A stretch of DNA of 45,896 nt from Robiginitomaculum sp. (GTDB lineage: Bacteria; Pseudomonadota; Alphaproteobacteria; Caulobacterales; Maricaulaceae), in assembly GCA_023301505.1 (NCBI GenBank), contig JALZUP010000105.1, positions 1-45,896 of the forward strand, read 5' to 3'. The notes below the pieces were generated by a model. The model had not been told where the DNA came from. It searched no databases and worked only from the letters and a program-made list of their open reading frames with translations. Of this stretch, positions 6,471 to 14,790 are shown one piece after another (position 1 is the stretch's first letter; every line of letters starts with the position of its first letter). Position numbers and translations under genes: made by a program.

Positions 6471-7916
6471 TTAAAATTGTTTTTCAAATAACTCAAATAA
6501 GTCCACATTATAAGCCTCACAGAAAGAGAACAAGAAATTAACTTTCAGTTCATTCTCACCAGATTCAAAACGAAAAAACTGACTAGAAGAGATGCCGTCT
6601 ACGCCGATTTTTTTTGCAGCATCTATGTACGTATCTTCTTTTAATTTTCTTATAACTCTGATGTTATACCTGATAAGGTCAGATTTGCTCAGAATATTTT
6701 CTGAATATTTTACTTTTTTCATATTGTCCCAAGCTAATTCTAAGTCTTTGACGACTAATTTTTTCTTTATTTTTGCATAAATAGTAGTCATCCTTTCGGT
6801 GCTATGGCCTAATAATTCTTGCAGGACTTCCCTACGAAGACCGAAAGTGATTGAAAGAGTAGAGAAAGTATGCCTAGCCGTATGCGGAGACATTTTTTTA
6901 TTGATGTTGAAAGCGGCATCTATATCTTTCAATAAAACCAAATAATGATCTTCGCAATAATGATAAAACAAAAATCCCTCTTCTTGTTTTAGATCAATCA
7001 TTTCTACTGCAGCTTCTAATAAGGGGATCGTATTTTTCTTCTTTCCCTTCTGCATTGTTTTCTCGATAAAGTACCTTTTTCCAATACCGTGTATCGTTTT
7101 TTCTGTCAAGTGCTCAGGCGTCAAGAATCTTGTATCGGAACCACGTAGGCCTGTATAACAAGCAAAAATAAACTGCCTTAGTACATTATAGTGTGCCTTT
7201 CTTAATCCTTTTTGCATCGAACCATCTAGTAAATAAGCCTTATAAGAAGCCTTTAGCCTTTCAAATTCGTCTAAATCGAGAGATTTTCTAGATTCCTTTT
7301 CCTCTGATTTTTCTTTAAATCCCTGAATATCAAGAAAGGCATTTTGATTAGGATATTGTTTTTTTTGCGCAGAGGCATAGACCCACATCAACACATTAAA
7401 ATACAAGAAAGCAGTAGCGTTCTTGTATTTTGCCTCTAGAAAGTCTCGGTATCGCTGGACTAACAAGTTGTTTAAGGCTCCGACGGTAATATCCGTCTTT
7501 GCAAACTTCTTAAAGCACTTCAAGGCATAGCCATATAATTCAAAGCTGCTTTTTTCTATATTTTCTTTATCCAGTTGCCCCTGATAAAAATCCATTCCTA
7601 ATTTAAACAAGGAAATATCCTTCTTAGGAAGGAAATCATTTTTGAACTGTCCAAAGTTAATGACCCGGCCATTCTCCTTGTATCTGATCAAAATATGCTT
7701 AGCTTCTTGGTGTTTTTTTAGAAATAGAGCATTCAATCTACTAGAAAAAGGCGCTTGTCTGGTTAGATAATTGGAGCCATTTGGTTTGAAATGTTTCTTT
7801 AATACCTTCTCTTCTAAAGATATATATCGACTCTCTCGATTAGCGGTGAACCTCAAATTTACGTATCCCTCGTCAGTATTTTTAATTCTACGCCATACAA
7901 TTCCTACTGTAGCCAT
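6471..7916 (-). CDS. Tyrosine recombinase/integrase with C-terminal XRE domain
   Basis: A 481-aa site-specific recombinase. The N-terminal arm-type segment (1-90) and SAM-like core-binding domain (about 100-205) precede the catalytic domain. Catalytic residues are R258 (TGLRGSD), a Lys in QKGKKKN (290-294), H345-x2-R348 (SPHTARHTF), H371 (LLGHSTERM) and nucleophile Y380 (TTIYAKI). The family normally ends soon after the Tyr. Here about 70 further residues form an XRE-like helix-turn-helix (NIRVIRKLKEDTYIDAAKKI, then SSSQFFRFESGENEL). The fusion could couple integration to repression or site choice. It neighbours an XRE repressor and an excisionase-like gene, a typical integration module. Confidence 0.93.
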   Translation of the reverse strand: MATVGIVWRRIKNTDEGYVNLRFTANRESRYISLEEKVLKKHFKPNGSNYLTRQAPFSSRLNALFLKKHQEAKHILIRYKENGRVINFGQFKNDFLPKKDISLFKLGMDFYQGQLDKENIEKSSFELYGYALKCFKKFAKTDITVGALNNLLVQRYRDFLEAKYKNATAFLYFNVLMWVYASAQKKQYPNQNAFLDIQGFKEKSEEKESRKSLDLDEFERLKASYKAYLLDGSMQKGLRKAHYNVLRQFIFACYTGLRGSDTRFLTPEHLTEKTIHGIGKRYFIEKTMQKGKKKNTIPLLEAAVEMIDLKQEEGFLFYHYCEDHYLVLLKDIDAAFNINKKMSPHTARHTFSTLSITFGLRREVLQELLGHSTERMTTIYAKIKKKLVVKDLELAWDNMKKVKYSENILSKSDLIRYNIRVIRKLKEDTYIDAAKKIGVDGISSSQFFRFESGENELKVNFLFSFCEAYNVDLFELFEKQF

Positions 7917-8171
7917 ATTTTTATTACTTTTTTAGTACAACAATTGCACTAACAAACAGTGCTGTTTAATGCGTTATATTGACCTTTAATTGATGAAAAT
8001 TGATTAAAAATGATTGATTATCATTGATATTAGAAATAAAGGTAATTAAAATTGATAATTGATAGGTATGATGTGTAGAGAGATTAACTTTACACTAATC
8101 CACCCACCCGCCCATCAGCGTGTTGGTCAATCTCTTACACATCATAAAAAAGCTATAGTACAACAATACGA
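7917..8171. promoter_or_regulatory. Integrase control region / candidate attachment site
   Basis: There is no gene here. It contains GCACT-N7-AGTGC (about 7950), the size of a tyrosine-recombinase core site. It also has repeated TTGAT/ATCAAT segments, and an inverted repeat TGATGTGTAGAGAGATT (8069-8085) / AATCTCTTACACATCA (8129-8144). The last flanks a C-rich loop and lacks a T-run, so it is not a terminator. Recombinase or repressor binding is the likeliest role, but this is inference. Confidence 0.4.
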
Positions 8172-8675
8172 TCAACTTTCAGGAGAAAGCAGTACCAAGA
8201 CCCGCTCAATCAGTTCATGCGCACCCACCCCTCCTTTTTCGCTAGCATAATCAATAGGGACCGCCTTTTTAAGTTTCTTTATATCAGACAAGATAGAAGC
8301 AAACAATTGATTATTGTAAGTATCTTGTTGTTTTAGTAATAGCTCTAGTGTTGCAATTCTTTCCTCCTGACTTTTAATCAGTTTATCTCGGTAGTCAATC
8401 TGCTCCTTCTTCTTGAATATGTCAACGCCCGTCAAATCGTCTTCCAAAAAATAACTGTCACTGACGCCCCATTTTTCTTGTATCAAGGTAACGATACTTA
8501 AGGTCGCTTTGTGACCGTCGCCTTTTTCTGCATTCGAAATGGTGCTCTGACTGTTTATTTTTAGGGCTTTTGCAAAAGCCGATTGGCTCATGCTTTTTTT
8601 AATTCTGAAACGACTAATGCGATGACCGATTAGTTTCAAAACTTCTTCGTCGCCTTTTTTTACGTTCATCATCAT
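8172..8675 (-). CDS. XRE-family transcriptional regulator
   Basis: A 167-aa protein starting with three consecutive ATG codons (8675, 8672 or 8669). An N-terminal HTH_3 domain (about 12-70: IGHRISRFRIKKSMSQSAFA, then NSQSTISNAEKG) is followed by a coiled coil (about 88-130), typical of a dimeric repressor. It is likely a lysogeny-like switch repressor for the adjacent integrase and divergent excisionase genes. ATAATAAG-N9-CTTATTAT and further AATAATAAGTAAT copies lie just upstream as likely operators, implying autoregulation. Confidence 0.88.
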   Translation of the reverse strand: MMMNVKKGDEEVLKLIGHRISRFRIKKSMSQSAFAKALKINSQSTISNAEKGDGHKATLSIVTLIQEKWGVSDSYFLEDDLTGVDIFKKKEQIDYRDKLIKSQEERIATLELLLKQQDTYNNQLFASILSDIKKLKKAVPIDYASEKGGVGAHELIERVLVLLSPES

Positions 8676-9023
8676 GGTTGATAATTTTGATAATAAGTAA
8701 TAATTTCTTATTATTGTTGATAATTGGTGAAATCCTTATTTCTCTATTGTTTCTAATAATAAGTAATCAATAGCTGATTTCACAAAATTAGGGCAGCTTT
8801 CTCTCATTTTATAGTCCTAAAAAGTTAAAAAAAAGAATCAATTGCTACTTAAGTGATTGATTGTCAATTGAAGTACACAAATAGCTCCACATAGAGCAAA
8901 CAAGGAAAACGGGCTAACAACCTTTTCAAGTAACCACACAGCAATGTTTTATAAAAACAATAAATAATAATATCTATCATTTTTTTTGATAAATAAGTAT
9001 TATTTTTTTGTTAAATTTTTTTA
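8676..9023. promoter_or_regulatory. Divergent control region between XRE repressor and excisionase-like gene
   Basis: A 348-bp AT-rich region without a gene. It has at least three AATAATAAGTAAT-type operator half-sites (8690-8770), a minus-strand TAATTTTG -7 box (about 8785-8792) for the repressor, and an AT-rich TATTATTTTTTTG stretch just before the rightward gene. The layout looks like a phage switch region. Confidence 0.55.
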
Positions 9024-9314
9024 ATGGAAAAAGAAAATATCTATAAACCATTGATAAGCTTCTTTGAAGAACTTAAGCAACAAATTGATGCTCAAGGAGC
9101 TATTATTATTCTGCTTTCCGAAAAAGTAGCTTTGTTGGAAAAACAAAAGCAACCCATCTTTTTCGATAGAAGGGCAGCAGCCGAATACATTGGGTGCAAG
9201 GATCGCTACTTTCAAAAAGAATACGTTCCCAATATCCCAAACTACGGCACTCAGCGGAAACAAAAATTTTGCAAGCAAGAAATAGATGCTTACATCCTAT
9301 CAAAAGGAAAGTAA
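9024..9314 (+). CDS. Excisionase-like HTH_17 (MerR-type) protein
   Basis: A 96-aa protein. Residues 1-45 are a helical coiled-coil lead. Residues 47-96 (FFDRRAAAEYIGCKDRYFQK, ending RKQKFCKQEIDAYIL) are a small winged HTH of the excisionase/HTH_17 type, with a final basic 'KFxKxEIDAYI' helix. Its place divergent from the XRE repressor and near the integrase supports a role as recombination directionality factor or as an activator of the rightward genes. The stop codon overlaps the first bases of a tRNA-like sequence. Confidence 0.82.
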   Translation: MEKENIYKPLISFFEELKQQIDAQGAIIILLSEKVALLEKQKQPIFFDRRAAAEYIGCKDRYFQKEYVPNIPNYGTQRKQKFCKQEIDAYILSKGK

Positions 9315-9357
9315 TTAAGTAGAACGGCTACGTCCTCGGTTCGATTCCGATAATTAC
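9311..9357 (+). other. 47-nt tRNA-like sequence (no anticodon arm)
   Basis: GTAATTA (9311-9317) and TAATTAC (9351-9357) form a perfect 7-bp acceptor-like stem. Inside is a T-arm, TCGG-TTCGATT-CCGA, with the canonical 7-nt T-loop, and one other arm, GTAG-AACGG-CTAC. The total is 47 nt against about 75 for a tRNA, with no anticodon arm. It could be an integrase-target tRNA remnant (att site) or a minimal tRNA-like RNA. Confidence 0.5.
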
Positions 9358-9402
9358 ACAACAAAAACAGGAGGAAACTCCGATTAAGCTAGAGGAATCC
9401 AA

Positions 9403-10866
9403 ATGGATCTCTCTATGCTTATTTTTAATAAGACAAGTATGGCTAACAAATTACAACAACTCTCAAAGGCTGGTGTCGTCGCCTATCCTGACTACATCCA
9501 CATCGACAATCGGTCTACCTGGACTGATTTCCTCAATCCTTTCATTCTTAACACCAACAAAAATAAGCGTATAGCGCCGTGGCGTCCTTGTCACACGACT
9601 ATTGCAGGTTTCGTGATTGCTATGCTAAATAAGGACTTAGAGCGCCTTAGAAAAAGCATCAAGAAGGAGGATCGAGAAGAATATGCCCGAGTTCACGCAT
9701 CCTCCTGCCCTTACATTCCTTTTAAAACAACGACTGGGCAACTCCTTAAGAAGGCATATAAGCATCATTTAGACGACGATGACATACGAAAGGAAAGAAA
9801 GCGCACAGTCGCCAGAAACATCAAGGAAATGAAGGCTATGGGCTTCCTGAGGGAAATTGAGAGAGAAGGCAAAGGCAAGATGTATTGGGTGCTGCATATT
9901 GATAAGAAATACTTAGGCATAGCTGCACCTGTTTCGGTGCCTGGATCAGCTCCCTCAGACGACCAAAATCCCTTCGAAAATCAAATTTTCCAAGCTACTG
10001 ATAATCAAGGAGTTATAAAATCCGAAAATAAAAAAGGGGGATTTTCCCCCCCTTCATATAATATTATAAAAGAACTATCTAAAAAAGATAATAAGAAAGG
10101 AACTATGGCGACTGTGGAAAACCACAGTCAGGCTGTTGAAAAAAAAATAAAAGGAACAACAAAAACAGTGAGGGGGTTGAGAGAAGAGGGGGGCGCGGCG
10201 GCGGCGAAATCACTGATCGATGTGCGAATGGAGCAAACTAAACTCTTCTATCTTGAAAAGACGCAAGATCTCTCTACTGTAAAAAAGCAAATCTATGCTT
10301 ATGCTCTTCAAATATTAAAAGTACTCGTCTATACCTGCTTCCCGAATGGTGTGAATGGGAGACAACTTTCTGAAAAGGAACTAATGATGGCGGTTCCTGC
10401 CATAATCACTCACCTTCAGCGAAATCTTAAATTAGGCACAGCTACTAATTTAGAGCAATCTCATAATATATTGCTTTCTGCTATACTCATCCAGCAGCAA
10501 CAAATTGCGAAGGGATCGTGGAAAATGAACTATGGATTATCTTTCTATTTAGGACTCAAAGGTGCTAAAGCTACACTCAAGTATATTATTGACAACTTCC
10601 TGAAACGACAGGAAGAAGCCAGAAAGGATTATCTAGGCAAAAACAACCTATATCAGCGATATCGAGAGGCTTATATAGAAATGGAGGCCGTGACGCAATA
10701 TGTCAGTCACTACTTGATGACTATCGACACTGCTCACGAACGACAAGGCATGGCGACCAACAAATTGTACTACTTAAATCGAAAGTTAAGAGAACTGGAT
10801 ATCGATCAAAAGACAATGATGGAATTAATCAAACAATATAATGACACAATTGAACAATATTTGTAA
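9403..10866 (+). CDS. Large hypothetical, probable DNA-binding replication/accessory protein
   Basis: A 487-aa protein. The N-terminal third (about 30-165) looks like a winged-helix domain ending in RTVARNIKEMKAMGFLREIE and GKGKMYWVLHID, the wing pattern of phage and plasmid initiators. A low-complexity basic linker (about 195-270) follows, then a helical C-terminal domain. ATG 9439 (MANKLQQ) is an alternative start 12 codons in. It leads a run of four rightward genes after the excisionase-like gene. It may be the element's replication initiator, but I do not recognise the family. Confidence 0.7.
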   Translation: MDLSMLIFNKTSMANKLQQLSKAGVVAYPDYIHIDNRSTWTDFLNPFILNTNKNKRIAPWRPCHTTIAGFVIAMLNKDLERLRKSIKKEDREEYARVHASSCPYIPFKTTTGQLLKKAYKHHLDDDDIRKERKRTVARNIKEMKAMGFLREIEREGKGKMYWVLHIDKKYLGIAAPVSVPGSAPSDDQNPFENQIFQATDNQGVIKSENKKGGFSPPSYNIIKELSKKDNKKGTMATVENHSQAVEKKIKGTTKTVRGLREEGGAAAAKSLIDVRMEQTKLFYLEKTQDLSTVKKQIYAYALQILKVLVYTCFPNGVNGRQLSEKELMMAVPAIITHLQRNLKLGTATNLEQSHNILLSAILIQQQQIAKGSWKMNYGLSFYLGLKGAKATLKYIIDNFLKRQEEARKDYLGKNNLYQRYREAYIEMEAVTQYVSHYLMTIDTAHERQGMATNKLYYLNRKLRELDIDQKTMMELIKQYNDTIEQYL

Positions 10867-10877
10867 AAAAAAAAGAC

Positions 10878-11354
10878 ATGGATCAATTAACTATTGGATT
10901 TAAAAATCAAATTATTAAAAAATTTAAATTCAAGGGTAGGGTTTACCCTAAAGAACCTCTTAAGGAATTGAAATTTCTGGCAGATTCCGTAATGGACCAA
11001 ATGCCCAAGATGGTAGGCTATCTAACAATGAAAGTGGATGGTAAAAAGTACTGGCACCACCACCAATATGGCTGGATTAATTATAAGCCTACGCCCAGGT
11101 ATGTTGCAAGAGTTTATTTTAGTCCGACTGAAGCAGCTAAGCGTAAATTAAGCAAGGAAAGTCCTAATTTCCGTATTTATTCTGATGCTCAAAAAACTAA
11201 ACATGCTCATACAGAACTATATCGGAAAGCAGTCGAATTTACTGACTTGTGGGAGCGACTTAGAGTGTATTATGAGCTCCATTATCCCATCATCCGACGC
11301 ATTGTTATCTATGATAATTGGTTAGGGTTGGAAGTAGATCGCTTTTCTTTTTAA
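10878..11354 (+). CDS. Hypothetical protein
   Basis: A 158-aa, basic, aromatic-rich protein (KKYWHHHQYGWINYKPTPRYVA) with no signal peptide or TM segment and no family I recognise. It starts 11 bp after the preceding gene and ends immediately before the next ATG (11355), so it belongs to the same operon. Confidence 0.72.
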   Translation: MDQLTIGFKNQIIKKFKFKGRVYPKEPLKELKFLADSVMDQMPKMVGYLTMKVDGKKYWHHHQYGWINYKPTPRYVARVYFSPTEAAKRKLSKESPNFRIYSDAQKTKHAHTELYRKAVEFTDLWERLRVYYELHYPIIRRIVIYDNWLGLEVDRFSF

Positions 11355-12047
11355 ATGAATATTGCAGGATTCATAAAAATTAACAATAATATCAAAATGA
11401 ACAAATTACAAAAAAACAAGCTTGTTACAACAGAACTTGCTGTAGACTATGACGCAGTTCCGAAAAAAGACAAATGGCGCATAGGGGACCCTCAACCTAA
11501 AACTGCTAACACAAAGAAAGGCGACAGTTCCCATGTCTTACATGTAGCCTATTGGAAACCCTGCTATGAAGGCCGAAACTTTATTCGCTATTATAGCATG
11601 GATTGGCGGCATGAACTAAAAGGCCGCTGTCCTGAAAAAGATACCCAATACGGGCTGCAAAGACTACACGGAAAGGTGTATAATAAGAAGGTGGAAGAGT
11701 GGAAAGCAAGAGGGCAGGTCAAAGAAATATTCATTCAGAACCTAGATACCCGAGAAATTGTCCAGCGCTATAATCTAGCGACCGATCAATGGCAGTTTTG
11801 CGGGCATTTCCGTATATGGCTTTGCTATCAGGATCATGTGTTGGCGGAAAGAAAAAGAGACAAATTACCTGCCTCCGAAACGCATTATGCAGACAAGTAT
11901 TATTCGACTGAGGAGGAGGAGGTTCAGCACTTCATCGACTTATATAACTCAATAGAAGATGTGAAGTTGTTTTGGTTGTATACAAATGATGGGGAGAATG
12001 AAAAGGCTGGGGTTATAAGTCAAGGACAATTTATTGCTTTACTATAG
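11355..12047 (+). CDS. Hypothetical protein
   Basis: A 230-aa soluble protein. The ATG at 11355 abuts the previous stop; ATG 11397 (MNKLQKNK) is an equally plausible start because the first 14 residues are low complexity. Conserved-looking parts are HVAYWKPCYEGRNFIRYYSM and the Trp-rich WQFCGHFRIWLCYQ. No family recognised. A strong terminator follows 20 bp later, closing the operon that began at 9403. Confidence 0.72.
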   Translation: MNIAGFIKINNNIKMNKLQKNKLVTTELAVDYDAVPKKDKWRIGDPQPKTANTKKGDSSHVLHVAYWKPCYEGRNFIRYYSMDWRHELKGRCPEKDTQYGLQRLHGKVYNKKVEEWKARGQVKEIFIQNLDTREIVQRYNLATDQWQFCGHFRIWLCYQDHVLAERKRDKLPASETHYADKYYSTEEEEVQHFIDLYNSIEDVKLFWLYTNDGENEKAGVISQGQFIALL

Positions 12048-12068
12048 ATGCTTTCTTATTTAGTGCCT

Positions 12069-12106
12069 AACAGCAAGTGATTACGTGTAATCACTTGCTG
12101 TTTTTC
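12069..12106 (+). terminator. Strong rho-independent terminator
   Basis: AACAGCAAGTGATTAC / GTAATCACTTGCTGTT form a 16-bp perfect palindrome with a 2-nt centre, followed by TTTC. It closes the 9403-12047 operon. Because the stem is symmetric it may also act leftward. Confidence 0.88.
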
Positions 12107-12511
12107 ATTAAAAGCCTACAATTTCTTGATGATCCTGTTTTCTTGGCTTCAATCTGCAGGACTCAATTTGAGCGTTTCTACGAGTTCGTAGATGCGAACG
12201 ATTTGGAGGCTAATGGTGGTAATATCTCTAAGGCAGATCGGGTTAAATTCATTGATTGGGAGAAGGCAAAAGGAGTCCTGATGGACAAGAGGACAACGAA
12301 GCCTGTAAGTGATGTATATCGAGCAAAATTAGCCTGTAAGAGTGACTACGAAATGTTCTATTTGACTGATAATAAAACATACTTGGACATGGCAGAGGAA
12401 CGTGCTAGATGGCATGATTTAGAAGAGTGGATGGATGGTAAAAAAGAACACTGGTGCAGCTTGTACGAGTGGCGAAAAGATCAAAGATTTAAAGGTGCTA
12501 AAAGAGAATAG
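12077..12511 (+). pseudogene. Probable 5'-truncated hypothetical gene
   Basis: The frame gives 144 aa, but its only early start is a GTG inside the stem of the 12069-12106 terminator; the first internal in-frame Met is far down (VLMDKRTTKP). From about residue 25 the sequence is protein-like and Trp/charge-rich (VDANDLEANGGNISKADRVK, WHDLEEWMDGKKEHWCSLYE). I read this as a gene that lost its 5' end, or one that starts at a TTG such as TTGGCTTCAATC. Function unknown. Confidence 0.45.
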
Positions 12512-12572
12512 ATGACTTTCATACTTTGAGAAAAGCAGGTAAAAAATTATTAAAAAACAACAAATAATAATT

Positions 12573-12839
12573 ATGAAAGTATTTAGAAATAGTAATGGAT
12601 TCTTGTACTATATTGTCAAAAATGGAAGAAGTTCTATTATTAGCAAAGCCCCTGATGATTTTAAGTGGGTAGCATATCCGTACAAGACAAATAATGAAGC
12701 TCCTAAGATAGTAATTGGTGATGATTTGGTTTTAGATGATTTCATTTTAGAGTTTGAAGATAGATTGTCTGGTAAAGAGAAAGGAGCTTGTTGGAATCAA
12801 TATCACATGATGTCTTTGGAGACGTCAATAAGGAAATAG
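12573..12839 (+). CDS. Small hypothetical protein
   Basis: An 88-aa protein beginning MKVFRNSNGFLYYIVKNGRS; beta-rich and acidic in the middle (IVIGDDLVLDDFILEFEDR). The A-rich start context (TAATAATTATGAAAG) suits Bacteroidota. No family recognised. A hairpin follows at 12883. Confidence 0.65.
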   Translation: MKVFRNSNGFLYYIVKNGRSSIISKAPDDFKWVAYPYKTNNEAPKIVIGDDLVLDDFILEFEDRLSGKEKGACWNQYHMMSLETSIRK

Positions 12840-12882
12840 ACTTGCATACTATGAGTAAAGCACATTAAGATTTATTAACGAA

Positions 12883-12932
12883 ATGCCCCGTTATTCGCCA
12901 AATAGTTTTGGACGACGAATGGCGATAACGGG
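12883..12932. repeat. Long imperfect hairpin
   Basis: CCCCGTTATTCGCCA pairs with TGGCGATAACGGGG (one bulge) around a 20-nt loop. There is no T-run, so it is more likely an mRNA structure or binding site than an intrinsic terminator. It sits 18 bp before the membrane protein gene. Confidence 0.6.
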
Positions 12933-12949
12933 GACTTAAAAAAACAGTT

Positions 12950-13354
12950 ATGCAAGGTAACTTTATTAAGGGGCTTGTAAAAGCATCAAGCCCATCTTTG
13001 ATCATTTTTGGGGTGCTATCCTTCCTAGTATTAGGAATTTACGCTACTGATTATTACGCAGCTCTGAACACTCCAAGGTTCGGCTCCTTCGGTGGATTGG
13101 TGATTGGAATTTGTTTATCATTAATCATCGAGGGAGGGCGGTTTGCTTTCCTACTGGCTTCGGTTCGTGACTTCTCCATTGGTAACAAGAAAAACGGATG
13201 GTTGGGTCTGATTGCTTCTGTATTTTTGGTTATTCACGATCTCACGGTCTCGTGGAAGATTGCCCACCTATGGAGCGCAGAAAATGCGCTCGATTACTTC
13301 AATTTATTATTTTTTCTGGTGGCTTTTGGTTTATTTAGTCCTTTGTATCTTTAG
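12950..13354 (+). CDS. Four-TM membrane protein
   Basis: A 134-aa protein with hydrophobic segments at about 15-33, 47-70, 82-98 and 114-131. It resembles in layout the membrane domain encoded at about 16230-16707: N-terminal basic residues, two TM helices, a polar loop with charged residues, then two more helices. It immediately precedes the Rep gene. It may be a shortened paralogue, ending right after the fourth helix. Possible roles are membrane tethering of replication or of an element-encoded complex; neither is shown. Confidence 0.72.
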   Translation: MQGNFIKGLVKASSPSLIIFGVLSFLVLGIYATDYYAALNTPRFGSFGGLVIGICLSLIIEGGRFAFLLASVRDFSIGNKKNGWLGLIASVFLVIHDLTVSWKIAHLWSAENALDYFNLLFFLVAFGLFSPLYL

Positions 13355-13445
13355 AAAAAAATCTGTTGTAGCAGACTTTTAATAATTCAAGGAATTTTGT
13401 GTGTTAGCCCAATTTCCTTTATGCAAATACTATAGAATAAGTATT

Positions 13446-14276
13446 ATGAGTACAAATTTAGCAAATTCTGATATAAATAGCAATATAGCTACTCAAGAGC
13501 GTCCTGCCAACGCCTTGACCCCCTCCCAGTATAACGGGGGTCAACTTTCCAAAACACTAGCTTCTAGCAATCCGACCGAGCTAAAGAACGCTTTCTTCAT
13601 TGACTGGTTTGAGGTGACTATGAAACCATCCCAAGTACCCATTAATTGGGAGGAAAAAGGAGGTGAATTCGCGCTGGACGATGGATATATAGTGTTCAAA
13701 CTAACCAAACCGAACGGAACCAAGCATTATCAGCGTGGCTACAACATCTGGATCGACGGGTTTGACTTTGGGCAGCTCCTAGTTGATCCAAGAAACCCAA
13801 AAATATTGAAGGGAAATCCTGTCCAGTTCAAAATGTACAACAATGTGTTGTATGAGCGTGAGTGGATTGACCGATTTACACAGTTTCGTAGTGCGATGGA
13901 GTACCAAGTAACTAGCTATACGAGAGTCGATATCGCAATAGATGGGTACAACTACCTTGACCAATGGAAAAAAGTAATGAGCGGAGACCTGAAACGAGTC
14001 GGGAGGAAGGCATTTTTCAAGACTCATTATGAGGATGGAAAAGAGTTAGAAATGACAGGTATTGACTTAGGTTCTAAGTCTTCAGATAAGATGATTACTG
14101 TCTACAAAAAAGGGGCTCGAATAGCTGTAGACAATAAGCGTTACATTAAGAATGCTTGGGAAAAGAACGGGTTCACAGACTTGAAGAATGTAGAGAGAAT
14201 AGAGCTAAAAATGAAGTCTAAGTGCATCAAAGGAATGAAGGAATTTAAGTACCTAAATATTATAATCTTATTATAA
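13446..14276 (+). CDS. HUH-type Rep (Rep_trans/filamentous-phage-like), C-terminally cut short
   Basis: 276 aa from ATG 13446 (MSTNLANSD); the ORF-track start is a GTG 15 codons earlier without support. Family features run in order: FFIDWFEVTMKP (first strand), SYTRVDIAIDGYNY ('RvDiAiD'), GIDLGSKSSDKMITVYKKGA ('GsrkSd..i.vYdKg') and ERIELKMKSK ('RiElelr'). This is the plan of rolling-circle initiators such as RstA-like and plasmid Rep_trans proteins. Those usually run 300-400 aa and continue well beyond the last motif. Here the frame ends KYLNIIILL and the stop lies in the first of six ~43-bp repeats. Truncation by repeat insertion is likely, so activity is uncertain. Confidence 0.8.
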   Translation: MSTNLANSDINSNIATQERPANALTPSQYNGGQLSKTLASSNPTELKNAFFIDWFEVTMKPSQVPINWEEKGGEFALDDGYIVFKLTKPNGTKHYQRGYNIWIDGFDFGQLLVDPRNPKILKGNPVQFKMYNNVLYEREWIDRFTQFRSAMEYQVTSYTRVDIAIDGYNYLDQWKKVMSGDLKRVGRKAFFKTHYEDGKELEMTGIDLGSKSSDKMITVYKKGARIAVDNKRYIKNAWEKNGFTDLKNVERIELKMKSKCIKGMKEFKYLNIIILL

Positions 14277-14790
14277 ATAAGAACCTACCCATACAAACTG
14301 CCTCTCAATAGGGCTTATAAACTAAGTTTTTTATTGCTTTTTTCTATAAATATCCTATAATCATCTCTTTATTTCTTTATGAATAAGAGAATACCCATAA
14401 AAACACCTCTCAATAGACCTATAAGATTACCTATTCCAAATAATCTGTACCAAATAGGCATAGAAGCAACGAAAATACCTCTCAAATAATCTATAAATAA
14501 GAAAATACCCACAAAACTACCTCTCAATAGACCTCTGCATTGATGATCTTCCTATAAAAGAATGTTTTCTTGAAAAATAGTTGATTGTAATCGCTATAAA
14601 TATATAAATAAGAGAATACCCATAAAACTACCTCTCAATCCTTGCAATTAGCTGTATTTGAGTCGCAAAAGCTTTCCATTTCCTTATAAATATATAAATA
14701 AGGAAAGTACCTGTAGCGGCTAGGTGTTTTGTCGTAAAATGTGTTTTTTTAGCTAATTTTTCCCTATAAATAAGAAAGTAGATTCGTTTA
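14272..14790. repeat. Six-copy ~43-bp direct-repeat array next to rep (iteron-like)
   Basis: TATAAATAAGARAATACCCA, usually followed by TAAAACTACCTCTCAAT, starts at 14272, 14378, 14492 and 14603, with shorter copies at 14693 and 14765; a partial AATACCTCTCAAATAATC lies at 14475. Spacing is about 106, 114, 111, 90 and 72 bp. Copies are imperfect and inter-repeat sequence is unrelated. The position directly behind the Rep frame suggests a replication or partition region rather than CRISPR. Confidence 0.7.

Noticed and set aside
8059-8250. Plus-strand ORF 63 aa
   Set aside because: Runs through an inverted repeat and the antisense of the XRE gene; no promoter.
14272-14790. CRISPR array
   Set aside because: Repeats are imperfect, spacers are 30-70 bp and irregular, and no cas gene is visible.
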